The notes beneath the pieces are model-generated. The model worked only from the letters and a program-made list of their open reading frames with translations. It ran no database searches and was not told where the DNA came from. DNA of 61,418 nucleotides from Actinomycetota bacterium (lineage in GTDB: Bacteria > Actinomycetota > Thermoleophilia > Gaiellales > Gaiellaceae). Positions 42,721 through 50,998 of this stretch are shown one piece after another (position 1 is the first letter of the stretch; every line of letters begins with the position of its first letter). The translations under genes were made by a program, and so were the position numbers. The stretch spans positions 1 through 61,418 of the forward strand of contig VAWI01000063.1 of NCBI GenBank assembly GCA_005884005.1, written 5' to 3'.

Positions 42721-43713
42721 TCAGAGCCAGCGCTTCAAGCGGAAGAACGCCGCGAGGCCGACGGCTAACGTCACCATCCCGGCGACGATCCCCCACCACG
42801 CTGCCGCGGTTCCGAAGCCGGGGAAGTGCACGTTCATGCCGAAGATCCCGGTGATCAGCGTCATCGGCAGCAGAATCACGCTGACGACGGTGAGCACGCG
42901 CAGGATGTCGTTCTGCCGATGGTTGATCGCCGACTCGTTTGTGTCCTCGAGCGCTTCGACGACCTCCTTGAAGTTGTCGAGTAGGTCCCAGATCCGCTCC
43001 GAGGCGTCGACGATGTCGTCGAAGTAGAGGTCGAGCTCCTCCGGCAGGAAACGCTCGACATTGCGCTCGAGCAGCCGCAGGGTCGGGCGCTGCGGCTTGA
43101 TGATCTTGCGGTAGCTGATGATCTCCTGCTTGACGTTCGAGATGTCGCGAACGACCTCGTCGGAGCGCCCCTCGAAGATGTCGTCCTCGAGCGAGTCGAG
43201 CTTGTGCCCGATCTTGTCGAGGATCGGGAAGCAGTAGTCGAAGAGGTCGTCGAGGACGTGGTAGAGCAGGTAGCCCGACCCCTTGCCGAAGAGCTGCGCG
43301 CGTAGCTCGAGGTCCTCGTGACATCGGTGGAAGAGCCGCGTCACCGGTAGCAGCTCGACGTTCGGGAGCGTAACGAGGTAGTCCTGGCCGATGAACGCAT
43401 CGAGCTCGGCTGCGTTCAGCCGCTGGACGCGCTTGTCGTAGACGGGGAAGTGAAGGACGACGAAGAGGTAGCCCTCCTCGCGATACTCGTCGATCTTCGG
43501 GCGCTGGCGCCTCGACAGGACATCCTCCAGATCGAGCGGATGCCAGCCGAACCGGCGCTGGAGCAGCTCCGCTTCCTCGAGCGTCGGGGCGTCCAGATGG
43601 ATCCAAGTCAGGCCGTTGGCGGAGAGCTCCGCGACGCGTGGCTCAGGGCGTGCGAGGACTTCCCCGTCGCTCGACCGGGGCCGGGTTCGCTTGATGCGCG
43701 GCAGGCTTGGCAT
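42721..43713 (-). CDS. corA: CorA-type Mg2+/Co2+ transporter
   Basis: 330 aa from ATG 43713. The N-terminal alpha/beta funnel domain (LTWIHLDAPTLEEAELLQRRFGWHPLDLEDVL) is followed by a long stalk helix and two C-terminal membrane segments separated by the selectivity motif GMNV in MTLITGIFGMNVHFPG. It forms pentameric divalent-cation channels in the cytoplasmic membrane. GTG 43719 or an upstream start at 43767 are alternatives. No leaderless box or clear Shine-Dalgarno is seen. Confidence 0.93.
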   Translation of the reverse strand: MPSLPRIKRTRPRSSDGEVLARPEPRVAELSANGLTWIHLDAPTLEEAELLQRRFGWHPLDLEDVLSRRQRPKIDEYREEGYLFVVLHFPVYDKRVQRLNAAELDAFIGQDYLVTLPNVELLPVTRLFHRCHEDLELRAQLFGKGSGYLLYHVLDDLFDYCFPILDKIGHKLDSLEDDIFEGRSDEVVRDISNVKQEIISYRKIIKPQRPTLRLLERNVERFLPEELDLYFDDIVDASERIWDLLDNFKEVVEALEDTNESAINHRQNDILRVLTVVSVILLPMTLITGIFGMNVHFPGFGTAAAWWGIVAGMVTLAVGLAAFFRLKRWL

Positions 43714-43784
43714 CGGTACTGAGGGGGTCGTCCACTGGCATAACTGCTTTCTGCACTTTACCCCCAAGCCCTCCGCCTATCCGC

Positions 43785-43821
43785 CGAAAGTCCGCCCGCT
43801 TCGCGGGCATGACGACTTTCG
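43785..43821. terminator. Nested hairpin between corA and MFS gene
   Basis: The outer stem CGAAAGTC/GACTTTCG (43785-43792, 43814-43821) encloses an inner stem GCCCGC/GCGGGC (43794-43799, 43803-43808). It lies 77 nt after the stop of the minus-strand MFS gene and is its probable terminator. Confidence 0.6.
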
Positions 43822-43897
43822 TCGGTCTGGCGTTTCTACGGCAGCGTTGCGTGCGGCAGCCGCACACGTTGGCTGCAGTAGCGGTAGGACTTATTTT

Positions 43898-45205
43898 CTA
43901 CCCCGACACCTTTGCCGAGACGGGGTCGACAGCGGTTTCCACGTCCAGCTCCGGTATGGGCGCGATCACATCAGCGGGCGTGCGCCGAAGGGTCTGAGGC
44001 AGCCATCGTTCAAGCAGGAGGGCTCCCACACCGGCCGCCAAACACAGCCCCGCAGCGGCCGGCCAGAGCGCGAGCGGCTGCCGCTGGAGGACGAACGCGC
44101 CGAGCGCGGGCCCGGCGATCCAGCCGATCGACCACGAGCTCGTCGAGAGCGCCATGTACCGGCCGCGCAGATGGTCCGGCGCGAGCTCGGCGATCAATGC
44201 CTGCTGGGTGGGGCCCTGCAAGCACTCGCCGATCGCGAAGACGGCGCCGGCGACGACGATCACCGCACCAGCCGCCGCGGCCGAGAGCCAGAGGCCGGCT
44301 CCGAAGACGAGCAGCCACGCTGAGGCCCAGATTCCCGTCATCAGCGCGAGCATCGCCATGCGCCGACGGCCCTCGACGAGTTTCGTCAGCGGTAGCTGGG
44401 CGACCACGATCACGAGCGAGTTGACGAGAAACACCAGTCCGATTGTGCGCTCGCTCACGTGCGACTGGTCCTTGGCGAAGACCGGCAGCGTCTCCAGCTG
44501 CGCGTAGCCGGCGGTCACGAAAACGACGTTGAGACCGAGCAGGGCGAGGAAAACCCGATCGCGGACGGCAGCCCTGTACCCTCGTGTGCCCCCTCCATCT
44601 TCGGGCACGGAGCGGCCGTCCGGAACGATCGCGAGCAGGACGAGAAAGGCGGCGTAGGTCGCGGCGTCGATGAGGAAGAGCGCCGTGAAAGTCCCGGGCC
44701 GCGCCGAGACAGCGATTAGGCCCGCCAGTGCGCCGCCGACCCCGAAGCCAAGGTTCGTGCTGACGCGCTGTAGTGAGTAACCTGCGTGCCGCCTTTCAGC
44801 CGGGGTGATCGCGGCGAGCAGCGTGTGGTAGCTTGGCCAGAAGACCCCGTTGGCGAGCCCGACGAGCGCTGCGAGGCCGAAGGCGTGCCACGGCGCCCGC
44901 ACGAGCGGAAAGAGCGCGAATGCGGCCGCGAGGAGCGCCAGCGAGGCGGCGAGCGTCCGCTTCGCCCCGAACCGGTCGGCCGCGGCGCCGGCCGGCGTGC
45001 CGGCGACGAGCGCGACTCCCGCGTTGGTCGCCACGATCAGTCCGGAAACCCCGAGCGCGAAACCGCGCACGTTGTGGAGATAGATGAATAGGAACGGATA
45101 GACGAACCCGTTGCCGAACGAGTTGAGCACTCCGCCGAGCTCGAGTGCCCAGACGGAACGAGGTAACCGCGGGTCCAGCCCGCGAAGGTAAGTGCCTACC
45201 GACAA
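43898..45205 (-). CDS. MFS transporter, paralog A
   Basis: 435 aa, twelve membrane segments. It begins LSVGTYLRGLDPRLPRSVWALELGGVLNSFGNGFVYPFLFIYLHNVRG, nearly the same opening as paralog B at 45808-47103. MFS loop motif A is AADRFGAKRTL; LQGPTQQALIAELAPDHLRGRYMAL is shared with paralog B. A drug or metabolite efflux role is likely, substrate unknown. TTG 45205 has TACGTT 7 nt upstream on the minus strand, so its promoter lies at the edge of the hairpin-rich block. Confidence 0.87.
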   Translation of the reverse strand: MSVGTYLRGLDPRLPRSVWALELGGVLNSFGNGFVYPFLFIYLHNVRGFALGVSGLIVATNAGVALVAGTPAGAAADRFGAKRTLAASLALLAAAFALFPLVRAPWHAFGLAALVGLANGVFWPSYHTLLAAITPAERRHAGYSLQRVSTNLGFGVGGALAGLIAVSARPGTFTALFLIDAATYAAFLVLLAIVPDGRSVPEDGGGTRGYRAAVRDRVFLALLGLNVVFVTAGYAQLETLPVFAKDQSHVSERTIGLVFLVNSLVIVVAQLPLTKLVEGRRRMAMLALMTGIWASAWLLVFGAGLWLSAAAAGAVIVVAGAVFAIGECLQGPTQQALIAELAPDHLRGRYMALSTSSWSIGWIAGPALGAFVLQRQPLALWPAAAGLCLAAGVGALLLERWLPQTLRRTPADVIAPIPELDVETAVDPVSAKVSG

Positions 45206-45219
45206 CGCCCTAAACGTAA

Positions 45220-45567
45220 CGCGCTGCCTGGCTCATCTACAAGCAGCGCGGTGCGACGCAAAGCAGATCGACAGAACCGAAGGCGCTGGAGCGCCGCAAG
45301 CGATCTGCCTGATGGCTGCACTACTGTGCGCAAAAGGCCGCACGCGGAGACCAACGAAAACGTTCTCGAGCCGGCTGGTTGGTTGACCTTGATCTTGTCT
45401 TGTCGCCCTGCCAACAATGAGGTAAAGCCGGGGCAATGGCCCTCTCCCGATGCCGCGGGCGATCAGCGGTAAGTCTAAACGCCCGGCCCCGGCTTCCAAC
45501 CAATCATCCTCAAGGATTGGCTCAGTCGGCGTCCCCCGTAGGTCCGATGTTGCCCCAACGTTTGGGG
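45220..45567. other. Hairpin-rich non-coding block near tRNA-Arg
   Basis: The 522-nt gap 45206-45727 holds no convincing gene. It has at least five strong stems: CGCGCTGC/GCAGCGCG (45220-45250), GCAGATCG/CGATCTGC (45263-45308) enclosing GGCGC-TGGA-GCGCC, GTGCG/CGCAC (45326-45343), AAGCCGGGGC/GCCCCGGCTT (45425-45495), CCAATC/GATTGG (45500-45520) and CCCCAA/TTGGGG (45553-45567). Base composition is less GC-rich than neighbours. It does not show the conserved blocks of tmRNA, RNase P RNA or SRP RNA that I know. A structured RNA or remnant element is possible. Confidence 0.45.
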
Positions 45568-45727
45568 GGCACAGCATGCTCGCGCGATCTTCGCAGCGAG
45601 CTGATGTCCATCTGGGGCGATTTCACGAATGAGGATCTGCATCGCCTCCTCGCATGAGAAGCCTGCGGCTGCGAAAGGGTGAATCGTTCCCGCGAAGCCT
45701 CGCCGATCTGGCTCACCAATCGGTAGA

Positions 45728-45800
45728 TGCGCCTGGCAGGAATCGAACCTGCGACCTCGCGCTCCGGAGGCGCGCGCTCTATCCCCTGAGCTACAGGCGC
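45728..45800 (-). tRNA. tRNA-Arg (CCG)
   Basis: 73 nt on the minus strand. The acceptor GCGCCTG pairs with CAGGCGC, anticodon loop CTCCGGA gives CCG, and the T arm is GCAGGTTCGATTCCTGC. Discriminator A; CCA not encoded. It lies 7 nt after the end of MFS paralog B on the same strand. Confidence 0.96.
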
Positions 45801-45807
45801 GGGACGG

Positions 45808-47103
45808 TCAAGTGTAGCCCGGTGCAGGCTTCGGCATCGGCTCGCCCTCGGCTAGACCTCCGCCGACAGGCGAGCGTTGCACCCGCTCCGGAAGGCGCCG
45901 CTCGAGCGCCAGGCAGCCGAACGCTGCGACGACGCTGATCGCCGCCGCCAAAGGCCAGACCGTCAGCGGATGCCACCCGAGCAGCGGACCACCGACCGCC
46001 GGGCCGAGGATGCTGCCGGCGCTCCATGACATCGAGCCCAGCGCGAAGTAGCGGCCGCGCAGGTGATCCGGGGCCAGATCGGCGACCAGCGGCGCCTGCG
46101 TCGGCCCCTGCAGGACCTCGCCCAGGCCGAAGACGAGTGTCGCGGCGACGAAGACAAGCGCGGCGGCCGTTCCCGCGAACAAGACGCCGCCGCCGAGCAC
46201 GATCAGAGCGGCCGCCGCGAAGAGCAGGCTCATCAGCGCGAGCGCTCGCATCCGCCGGCGGCCTTCCAGAGCTTTCGAGACCGGGAGTTGGATCAGGACG
46301 ATCAGCAGCGTGTTCGCGAGCCACATCGTTCCGACCCAGCGTTCGCTCACGCCCGCGTAGTTCTTGGCGAACGGTGGCAGGAGCGCGAAGACCTCGTAAC
46401 CGACTGCGACGAAAAGCACGTTCAGGCAGAGGAGCCAGACGAAGTTGCGGTCGCGCAGGACGGCGCGGTAACCCACAGCGGCCTCGTGCGGTTCGGGCTC
46501 CCGCGCCGCTGGTTCCCCGATCGTTGTCAGGACGGCGATGAAGATGAAAAACGTCGCGGCGTCGAGCAGGAACAGCACTGTGAAACTGCCGGGATGGCTG
46601 GTGCTCGCGATCAGACCGCCGACGACGCCGCCCAGGCCGAGCCCGAGATTCATGCTGATCCGCTGCAGTGCGAAGGCCGACGGCGTCCGCTCCGGCGGTA
46701 TCAGCCGCGAGAGCAGGGTGGACTGGCCGGGCCAGAAGCAGGCCGTTCCCGCGCCCTCGAGCGCCAGCAGGGCAACCGCGTGCCAGGCCTCGCGGACGAG
46801 CGGGAAAAGCGCGAAGGAGGCAGCTTGCAGCAGCAGGCCGAGCAGTAGCGTGTTCCGGCCGCCGGCGCGGTCGACGACCGTTCCCGCGGAGAAGCCCGCG
46901 GCGAGCGCGGCGACGGCGCCCGCGGAGAGCGCAAGCCCTGCTGCCGCGAACGAGATGCCCCGCACGTTGTGCAGATAGATGACGATGAAGGGGAAGACGA
47001 CCCCGTTTCCGAACGAGTTGACGACGCCTCCGGTCTGGACGAGCCAGACTTGGCGCGACAGCCTCGGGTCGAGGCCGCGGAGGTACGTAGCGAGCGATCT
47101 CAC
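45808..47103 (-). CDS. MFS transporter, paralog B
   Basis: 431 aa from GTG 47103, twelve membrane segments. The opening VRSLATYLRGLDPRLSRQVWLVQTGGVVNSFGNGVVFPFIVIYLHNVRG and the segment GEVLQGPTQAPLVADLAPDHLRGRYFAL match paralog A. The pair arose by duplication and now flanks the tRNA-Arg/hairpin block. The open frame continues upstream over the divergent epimerase start, and GTG 47103 is picked by alignment with paralog A. Substrate unknown. Only 28 nt separate it from the divergent gene. Confidence 0.86.
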   Translation of the reverse strand: MRSLATYLRGLDPRLSRQVWLVQTGGVVNSFGNGVVFPFIVIYLHNVRGISFAAAGLALSAGAVAALAAGFSAGTVVDRAGGRNTLLLGLLLQAASFALFPLVREAWHAVALLALEGAGTACFWPGQSTLLSRLIPPERTPSAFALQRISMNLGLGLGGVVGGLIASTSHPGSFTVLFLLDAATFFIFIAVLTTIGEPAAREPEPHEAAVGYRAVLRDRNFVWLLCLNVLFVAVGYEVFALLPPFAKNYAGVSERWVGTMWLANTLLIVLIQLPVSKALEGRRRMRALALMSLLFAAAALIVLGGGVLFAGTAAALVFVAATLVFGLGEVLQGPTQAPLVADLAPDHLRGRYFALGSMSWSAGSILGPAVGGPLLGWHPLTVWPLAAAISVVAAFGCLALERRLPERVQRSPVGGGLAEGEPMPKPAPGYT

Positions 47104-47131
47104 GGAAACGCGGCCGACTACGCTACCCACC

Positions 47132-48178
47132 GTGGAGCTTGAGGCCCGCGCCGCCACCTTCCGGCTCGCCGAGACCTTCGTGATCTCGCGCGATTCCACC
47201 GACGAGACCGAGTCGGTGATCGCCGAGGTCACGCATCGAGGGCAGACCGGCTACGGGGAGGGAACGCCGATCGGCCGCTACGGGGAGGATGCTGCTTCGG
47301 CCGCCGAGTTCCTGAACGAATGCGGGGAGCTCCTCGGCGACGATCCCTTCGCCTTCGACGAGATCCACGCTCGACTGCCGCAGGCGTCGAACACCCAGGC
47401 CGCACGCGCGGCGCTCGATCACGCGCTCCACGACCTCTGCGGCAAGCTGACCGGCCTCCCGGTCTGGCGGCTCCTCGGCCTGCGCCGCGGCGGGCCGCCG
47501 ACCTGCTGGACGGTCTGGCTCGGGGATCCGGACGACATGGCGCGCCGTGCCGAGCGGGCGGCCCAGCGCTTCCGCCGGCTGAAGCTGAAGCTCGGCGGCC
47601 GGGACGGCCTCGACCTCGAGCGCGTCCGCGCAGTACGCGCCGTCACCGAGCTGCCGCTGCAGGTCGACGTGAACGAGTACTGGACCGTCGACGAGGCACT
47701 CGAGGCGCTGCCGCAGCTGGCCGGGCTGGGGGTCGAGTACTGCGAGCAGCCGCTGCCGGAAGGCGACGAGGGCGGCGCGATTGTGAAGGAACGCTCGCCG
47801 GTTCCGATCTACGTCGACGAGGACTGCCACACGCTCGCCGACGTGGCCGTCTGCGCCGGGCGTGCGCACGGGATCAACATCAAGCTCTCGAAGTCCGGCG
47901 GGATCCGGGAGGCGATCCGGATGGCGCACGCCGCTCGAGCGCTCGGGCTCGGCGTCATGCTGGGCTGCATGACCGAGTCGGGTCTCGCCATCTCCGCCGG
48001 CGCGCAGATTGCCAGCCTCTGCGACTTCGTCGACCTCGACGGGAACCTGCTCCTGCTCGAAGATCCCTGGCCGGGCGTGGAGTTCCGCAACGGCGTCCAG
48101 CTTCCACCGGATAAGCCTGGGCTAGGGGTTGAATCGATTGTGTCCCTCTCTGCCGAGCGAAGCGATGGGAGAAACTAG
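47132..48178 (+). CDS. Dipeptide epimerase / N-acyl-D-glutamate-type enolase superfamily enzyme
   Basis: 348 aa. Muconate-lactonizing subgroup of the enolase superfamily: lysines K151 and K153 in RLKLKLGG, metal ligands in LQVDVNEYW (Asp179), EYCEQPLPEGDE and IYVDEDCHT (Asp229), and the second base in INIKLSKSGGIREA. MLGCMTESGLAISAGAQIA is typical of L-Ala-D/L-Glu epimerases. It should epimerise a murein-derived dipeptide or an N-acyl glutamate. GTG 47132 has TACGCT (47119-47124) 7 nt upstream. A DUF1611/DgcN-like gene follows, the pairing known from D-glutamate catabolism. Confidence 0.88.
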   Translation: MELEARAATFRLAETFVISRDSTDETESVIAEVTHRGQTGYGEGTPIGRYGEDAASAAEFLNECGELLGDDPFAFDEIHARLPQASNTQAARAALDHALHDLCGKLTGLPVWRLLGLRRGGPPTCWTVWLGDPDDMARRAERAAQRFRRLKLKLGGRDGLDLERVRAVRAVTELPLQVDVNEYWTVDEALEALPQLAGLGVEYCEQPLPEGDEGGAIVKERSPVPIYVDEDCHTLADVAVCAGRAHGINIKLSKSGGIREAIRMAHAARALGLGVMLGCMTESGLAISAGAQIASLCDFVDLDGNLLLLEDPWPGVEFRNGVQLPPDKPGLGVESIVSLSAERSDGRN

Positions 48179-48186
48179 TCCCGCGG

Positions 48187-48245
48187 AAAACGGATGCCCG
48201 TGCCGAGCCCGGACATCCTTCAGACGGCATCACAAGCGACGCCTT
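48187..48245. repeat. Two-hairpin repeat copy 10
   Basis: AAACGGATGCCCGTGC-CGA-GCCCGGACAT forms the first hairpin, TCCTTCAGAC is the linker, and GGCATCACAAGCGACGCC (48226-48243) is the core. It is the closest relative of copy 8 in glpX and fills most of the gap between the epimerase and DUF1611 genes. Confidence 0.82.
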
Positions 48246-48265
48246 AGTGCGGAGCATTTTTCGCG

Positions 48266-49297
48266 GTGAAGCGGTACCTGATCCTCGCTGAGGGCAAGTC
48301 GGGCGACCCGCACTACGGGAAGACGGCGCGCGGCGTACTCCGCTACTCGCAGCACCCGACGGTGGCGATCCTCGACTCCACCCGCGCGGGAGAGACAGAG
48401 GACGGCATTCCGGTCGTCGGCTCGGTCAACGACGCGCTCTGCTTCAACCCGACCACGGCGCTCGTGGGGGTCGCGACCCAGGGAGGCCGCTTCCCTCCGG
48501 CCTGGCGAGACCTGATCCGCTCCTGCGTCGCCAAGAGTCTCGATGTCGAGAACGGCTTGCACCAGTTCCTCACCGACGATCCGGAGCTGGCCGAGCTTGC
48601 GGTGCGGCACGGCGCGGAGCTCCGCGACCTGCGCAGGCCACCGGCCGATCTCGACGTGCCGACCGGCGAGAACCTCGAGCTCGACGCGCAGGTCGTGCTC
48701 ACCGTGGGCTCCGACTGCGCGATCGGCAAGATGACCGTTTCGCTCGAGCTCGACCGCGAGGCGCGTGAGCGAGGCCTCCGCTCGGTCTTCGTCCCGACCG
48801 GGCAGACCGGGATCGCGATCGCGGGGTGGGGGATCTCCGTCGACGCCGTCGTCGCCGATTTCCTCGCCGGCGCCGCGGAGCGGCTGGTGGTCGAGGGGGC
48901 CGAGGAGGGCGACCTGCTCTGGGTCGAAGGGCAGGGCGCGCTGCTGCATCCGGCCTACTCGGGCGTGACGCTCGGGCTGATGCACGGCAGCGCGCCGCAC
49001 GCCTACGTCCTCTGCCATCTGGCGGGATCGAACGCGATCGAGGGCTACCCAGAGCACCCGATACCGGCGCTGAGCGAGCTGGTCGAGCTGCACGAGCGGG
49101 CCTCGCTACCGGCACGGCCGGCAAGGGTCGCCTGCATCGCGCTCAACACACGAGCGCTCGGCGAGGCCGAGGCCCGTGCCGCTGTTGCCGAAGCGGAGGA
49201 GGAGACCGGCTTGCCTGCTGACGATCCGGTCCGGTTCGGTGCCGCGCGCCTCTTTGACGCGGTCCTAAGGATTGGGGCGGTCCGCACCGAAACCTAG
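48266..49297 (+). CDS. DUF1611 / DgcN-like P-loop protein
   Basis: 343 aa. An N-terminal Rossmann-like domain (YLILAEGKSGDPHYGKTARGVLRY) precedes a P-loop domain with VLTVGSDCAIGKMTVSLEL (148-162) and EGQGALLHPAYSGVTLGLMHGSAPHAYVLCH. DUF1611 members named DgcN act as D-glutamate N-acetyltransferases and are encoded beside enolase-superfamily partners; the upstream epimerase fits that. Activity is inferred from family and context. GTG 48266 lies 20 nt after a repeat element. The 3' end carries one copy of a 13-bp direct repeat bracketing another element. Confidence 0.83.
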   Translation: MKRYLILAEGKSGDPHYGKTARGVLRYSQHPTVAILDSTRAGETEDGIPVVGSVNDALCFNPTTALVGVATQGGRFPPAWRDLIRSCVAKSLDVENGLHQFLTDDPELAELAVRHGAELRDLRRPPADLDVPTGENLELDAQVVLTVGSDCAIGKMTVSLELDREARERGLRSVFVPTGQTGIAIAGWGISVDAVVADFLAGAAERLVVEGAEEGDLLWVEGQGALLHPAYSGVTLGLMHGSAPHAYVLCHLAGSNAIEGYPEHPIPALSELVELHERASLPARPARVACIALNTRALGEAEARAAVAEAEEETGLPADDPVRFGAARLFDAVLRIGAVRTET

Positions 49298-49350
49298 GCA
49301 TCGCTTGCGATGCCGTCCAAACCCGTCTTCAAGATGACCTAAGGATTGGG
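49264..49350. repeat. Repeat core copy 11 bracketed by 13-bp direct repeats
   Basis: CCTAAGGATTGGG occurs at 49264-49276 (inside the DUF1611 gene) and 49338-49350. Between them lies the perfect palindrome GGCATCGCTTGCGATGCC (49297-49314) with GTCCAAACCCG next to it. This is the same design as around copy 6. Confidence 0.8.
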
Positions 49351-49441
49351 CCCGTTGGGGCCGAAGGATAGGCCTGAAGACCTATGCACGCCGCCGACCG
49401 GCGTGGCAACCTACGCCGCCGAGGGAAAAAAGGGACCGCCC

Positions 49442-50998
49442 GTGAAGAAGACTCTGTTCGTCGCCTGTTGCGCTTGCGTCACGCTCGCATTTTGCGGGCG
49501 GGCGGCGGCAAACGTGACCTTCGGAATCACCGAGGACACCGGCGCTCTCGGGGACCCGGCTTTGTTCTATGGCGCCCTCAACGATCTGGGGACAAACGAG
49601 AACCGGATCGCGATCTCCTGGGATCCGGCGCAGCCGACGGTCATCCAGGGTCAGGCGTCGCTCGACTACTGGCTCCCGCAGGCGGCAATCCACGCGGTCC
49701 GCATCTTGTTCGCGGTTGCGCCGGCGCATCCGGGCGACATCACGGCATCGCCCGAGCGAACCACCCAGTTCGCCGCCTTTCTGCAGCAGCTCGCGCGCAC
49801 GTATCCGTTCGTCAAGAACTACGTAATCGGCAACGAGCCGAACCAGCCCCGCTTCTGGCAGCCGCAGTTCAGCTCTACGGGGGCAGGCGTGTCGGGCTCC
49901 GCCTACGAGCCGTTGCTGGCGGCTTCCTATGACGCGCTCAAGGCAGTCGATCCGTCGATCAACGTCATCGGCGTCGGGCTTTCGCCCCGCGGTAACGACA
50001 ACCCCGTCGCGAAGGACAACGTCTCGATCTCGCCCGTGCGCTTCCTCCACGACCTCGGCGTCGCCTACCGGGCGAGCCACCGGAACAAGCCGCTGATGGA
50101 CGAGCTCGGCTTCCATCCCTATCCCAATCAGAACAACGATCCGCCGCTGAAAGGCTATCCATGGCCTAAAGCCGGAATCCCGAACCTCGACCGAATCAAG
50201 CAGGCCGTCTGGGACGCGTTCAACGGCACCTCGCAGCCGCTATTCGCCGAGCGTGGCAGGACCGCTCCCGCCAACGCGCTCAAGCTCGACCTGGACGAGA
50301 CGGGCTGGCAGGTCGCGATCCCAGCCGCCCTCCAGAGCCTCTACACGGGCAAGGAGAACGTGGTCACGATCGACGAAGGCACCCAGGCCCAGTACTACTC
50401 AGACATCGTCCATTTCGTCAGCTGCGATCCCGATGTCCGGTCGCTCAGCTTCTTCCACCTCGTCGACGAGGTGGATCTCGACCGCTGGCAGAGCGGTCTG
50501 ATCAGGCTCGATACTTCGAAGCGACCCTCGTACGTCTCGGTCAAGAACGCGATCGCCCAGACCCAGGGCAAGTGCGCGCTGACTCCGCCCGGCTGGACTC
50601 ACACCACTAGTGTCAACGGCGCGACGGTCGCGTTCGGCTATCTGGGCAATCCAAAGGGCTGGAGCAACAGGCTCTGGCGCTTCCGGGCGGGGGTCCAGGA
50701 GGACGCGAGCTACAAGGCCGGCGTTTTCCGGCTCGCGGCGCCGAAGCTGACCTCGAAGGCGAGGAAAGCCGTGGTCGCGGCGCTCGCCAACCCACGCAGC
50801 AAACCACTTCTGGCCGCGAAGGGAACGGCACTCGCCTACAAGTCGAAGCTGGTGGCGCTCCCCAAGCAGAGGCTCAAGCGCGCCGGCTGGTACGCCTACG
50901 GAATCCGGCTCGCGGCTGCGATGAATCCGCAGCGCACGTTCGTCGCGCTTAGTCGCCCGTTCCTGGTGAAGGCCCGGCCGGGGACGCGCAGGCATTGA
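49442..50998 (+). CDS. Secreted glycoside hydrolase-like protein, paralog 3
   Basis: 518 aa from GTG 49442. A signal peptide (KTLFVACCACVTLAFCGRAAA) is followed by the same TIM-barrel-like domain as the proteins at 15636 and 16876. Glu132 is in YVIGNEPNQPRFWQPQF, the second carboxylate probably Glu286 in LDLDETGWQV, with GFHPYPNQN and LDRWQSGLIRLD. An extra C-terminal domain of about 120 residues, rich in Lys/Arg/Ala, is absent from the other two. Extracellular polysaccharide hydrolysis is inferred. Its TGA overlaps the TTG start of the M29 gene (TTGA). Confidence 0.72.
   Translation: MKKTLFVACCACVTLAFCGRAAANVTFGITEDTGALGDPALFYGALNDLGTNENRIAISWDPAQPTVIQGQASLDYWLPQAAIHAVRILFAVAPAHPGDITASPERTTQFAAFLQQLARTYPFVKNYVIGNEPNQPRFWQPQFSSTGAGVSGSAYEPLLAASYDALKAVDPSINVIGVGLSPRGNDNPVAKDNVSISPVRFLHDLGVAYRASHRNKPLMDELGFHPYPNQNNDPPLKGYPWPKAGIPNLDRIKQAVWDAFNGTSQPLFAERGRTAPANALKLDLDETGWQVAIPAALQSLYTGKENVVTIDEGTQAQYYSDIVHFVSCDPDVRSLSFFHLVDEVDLDRWQSGLIRLDTSKRPSYVSVKNAIAQTQGKCALTPPGWTHTTSVNGATVAFGYLGNPKGWSNRLWRFRAGVQEDASYKAGVFRLAAPKLTSKARKAVVAALANPRSKPLLAAKGTALAYKSKLVALPKQRLKRAGWYAYGIRLAAAMNPQRTFVALSRPFLVKARPGTRRH

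Noticed and set aside
45206-45727. tmRNA, RNase P RNA or SRP RNA in the hairpin block
   Set aside because: None of the conserved sequence blocks of these RNAs that I know (tRNA-like ends, P4 helix sequences, SRP tetraloop domain) could be found on either strand.
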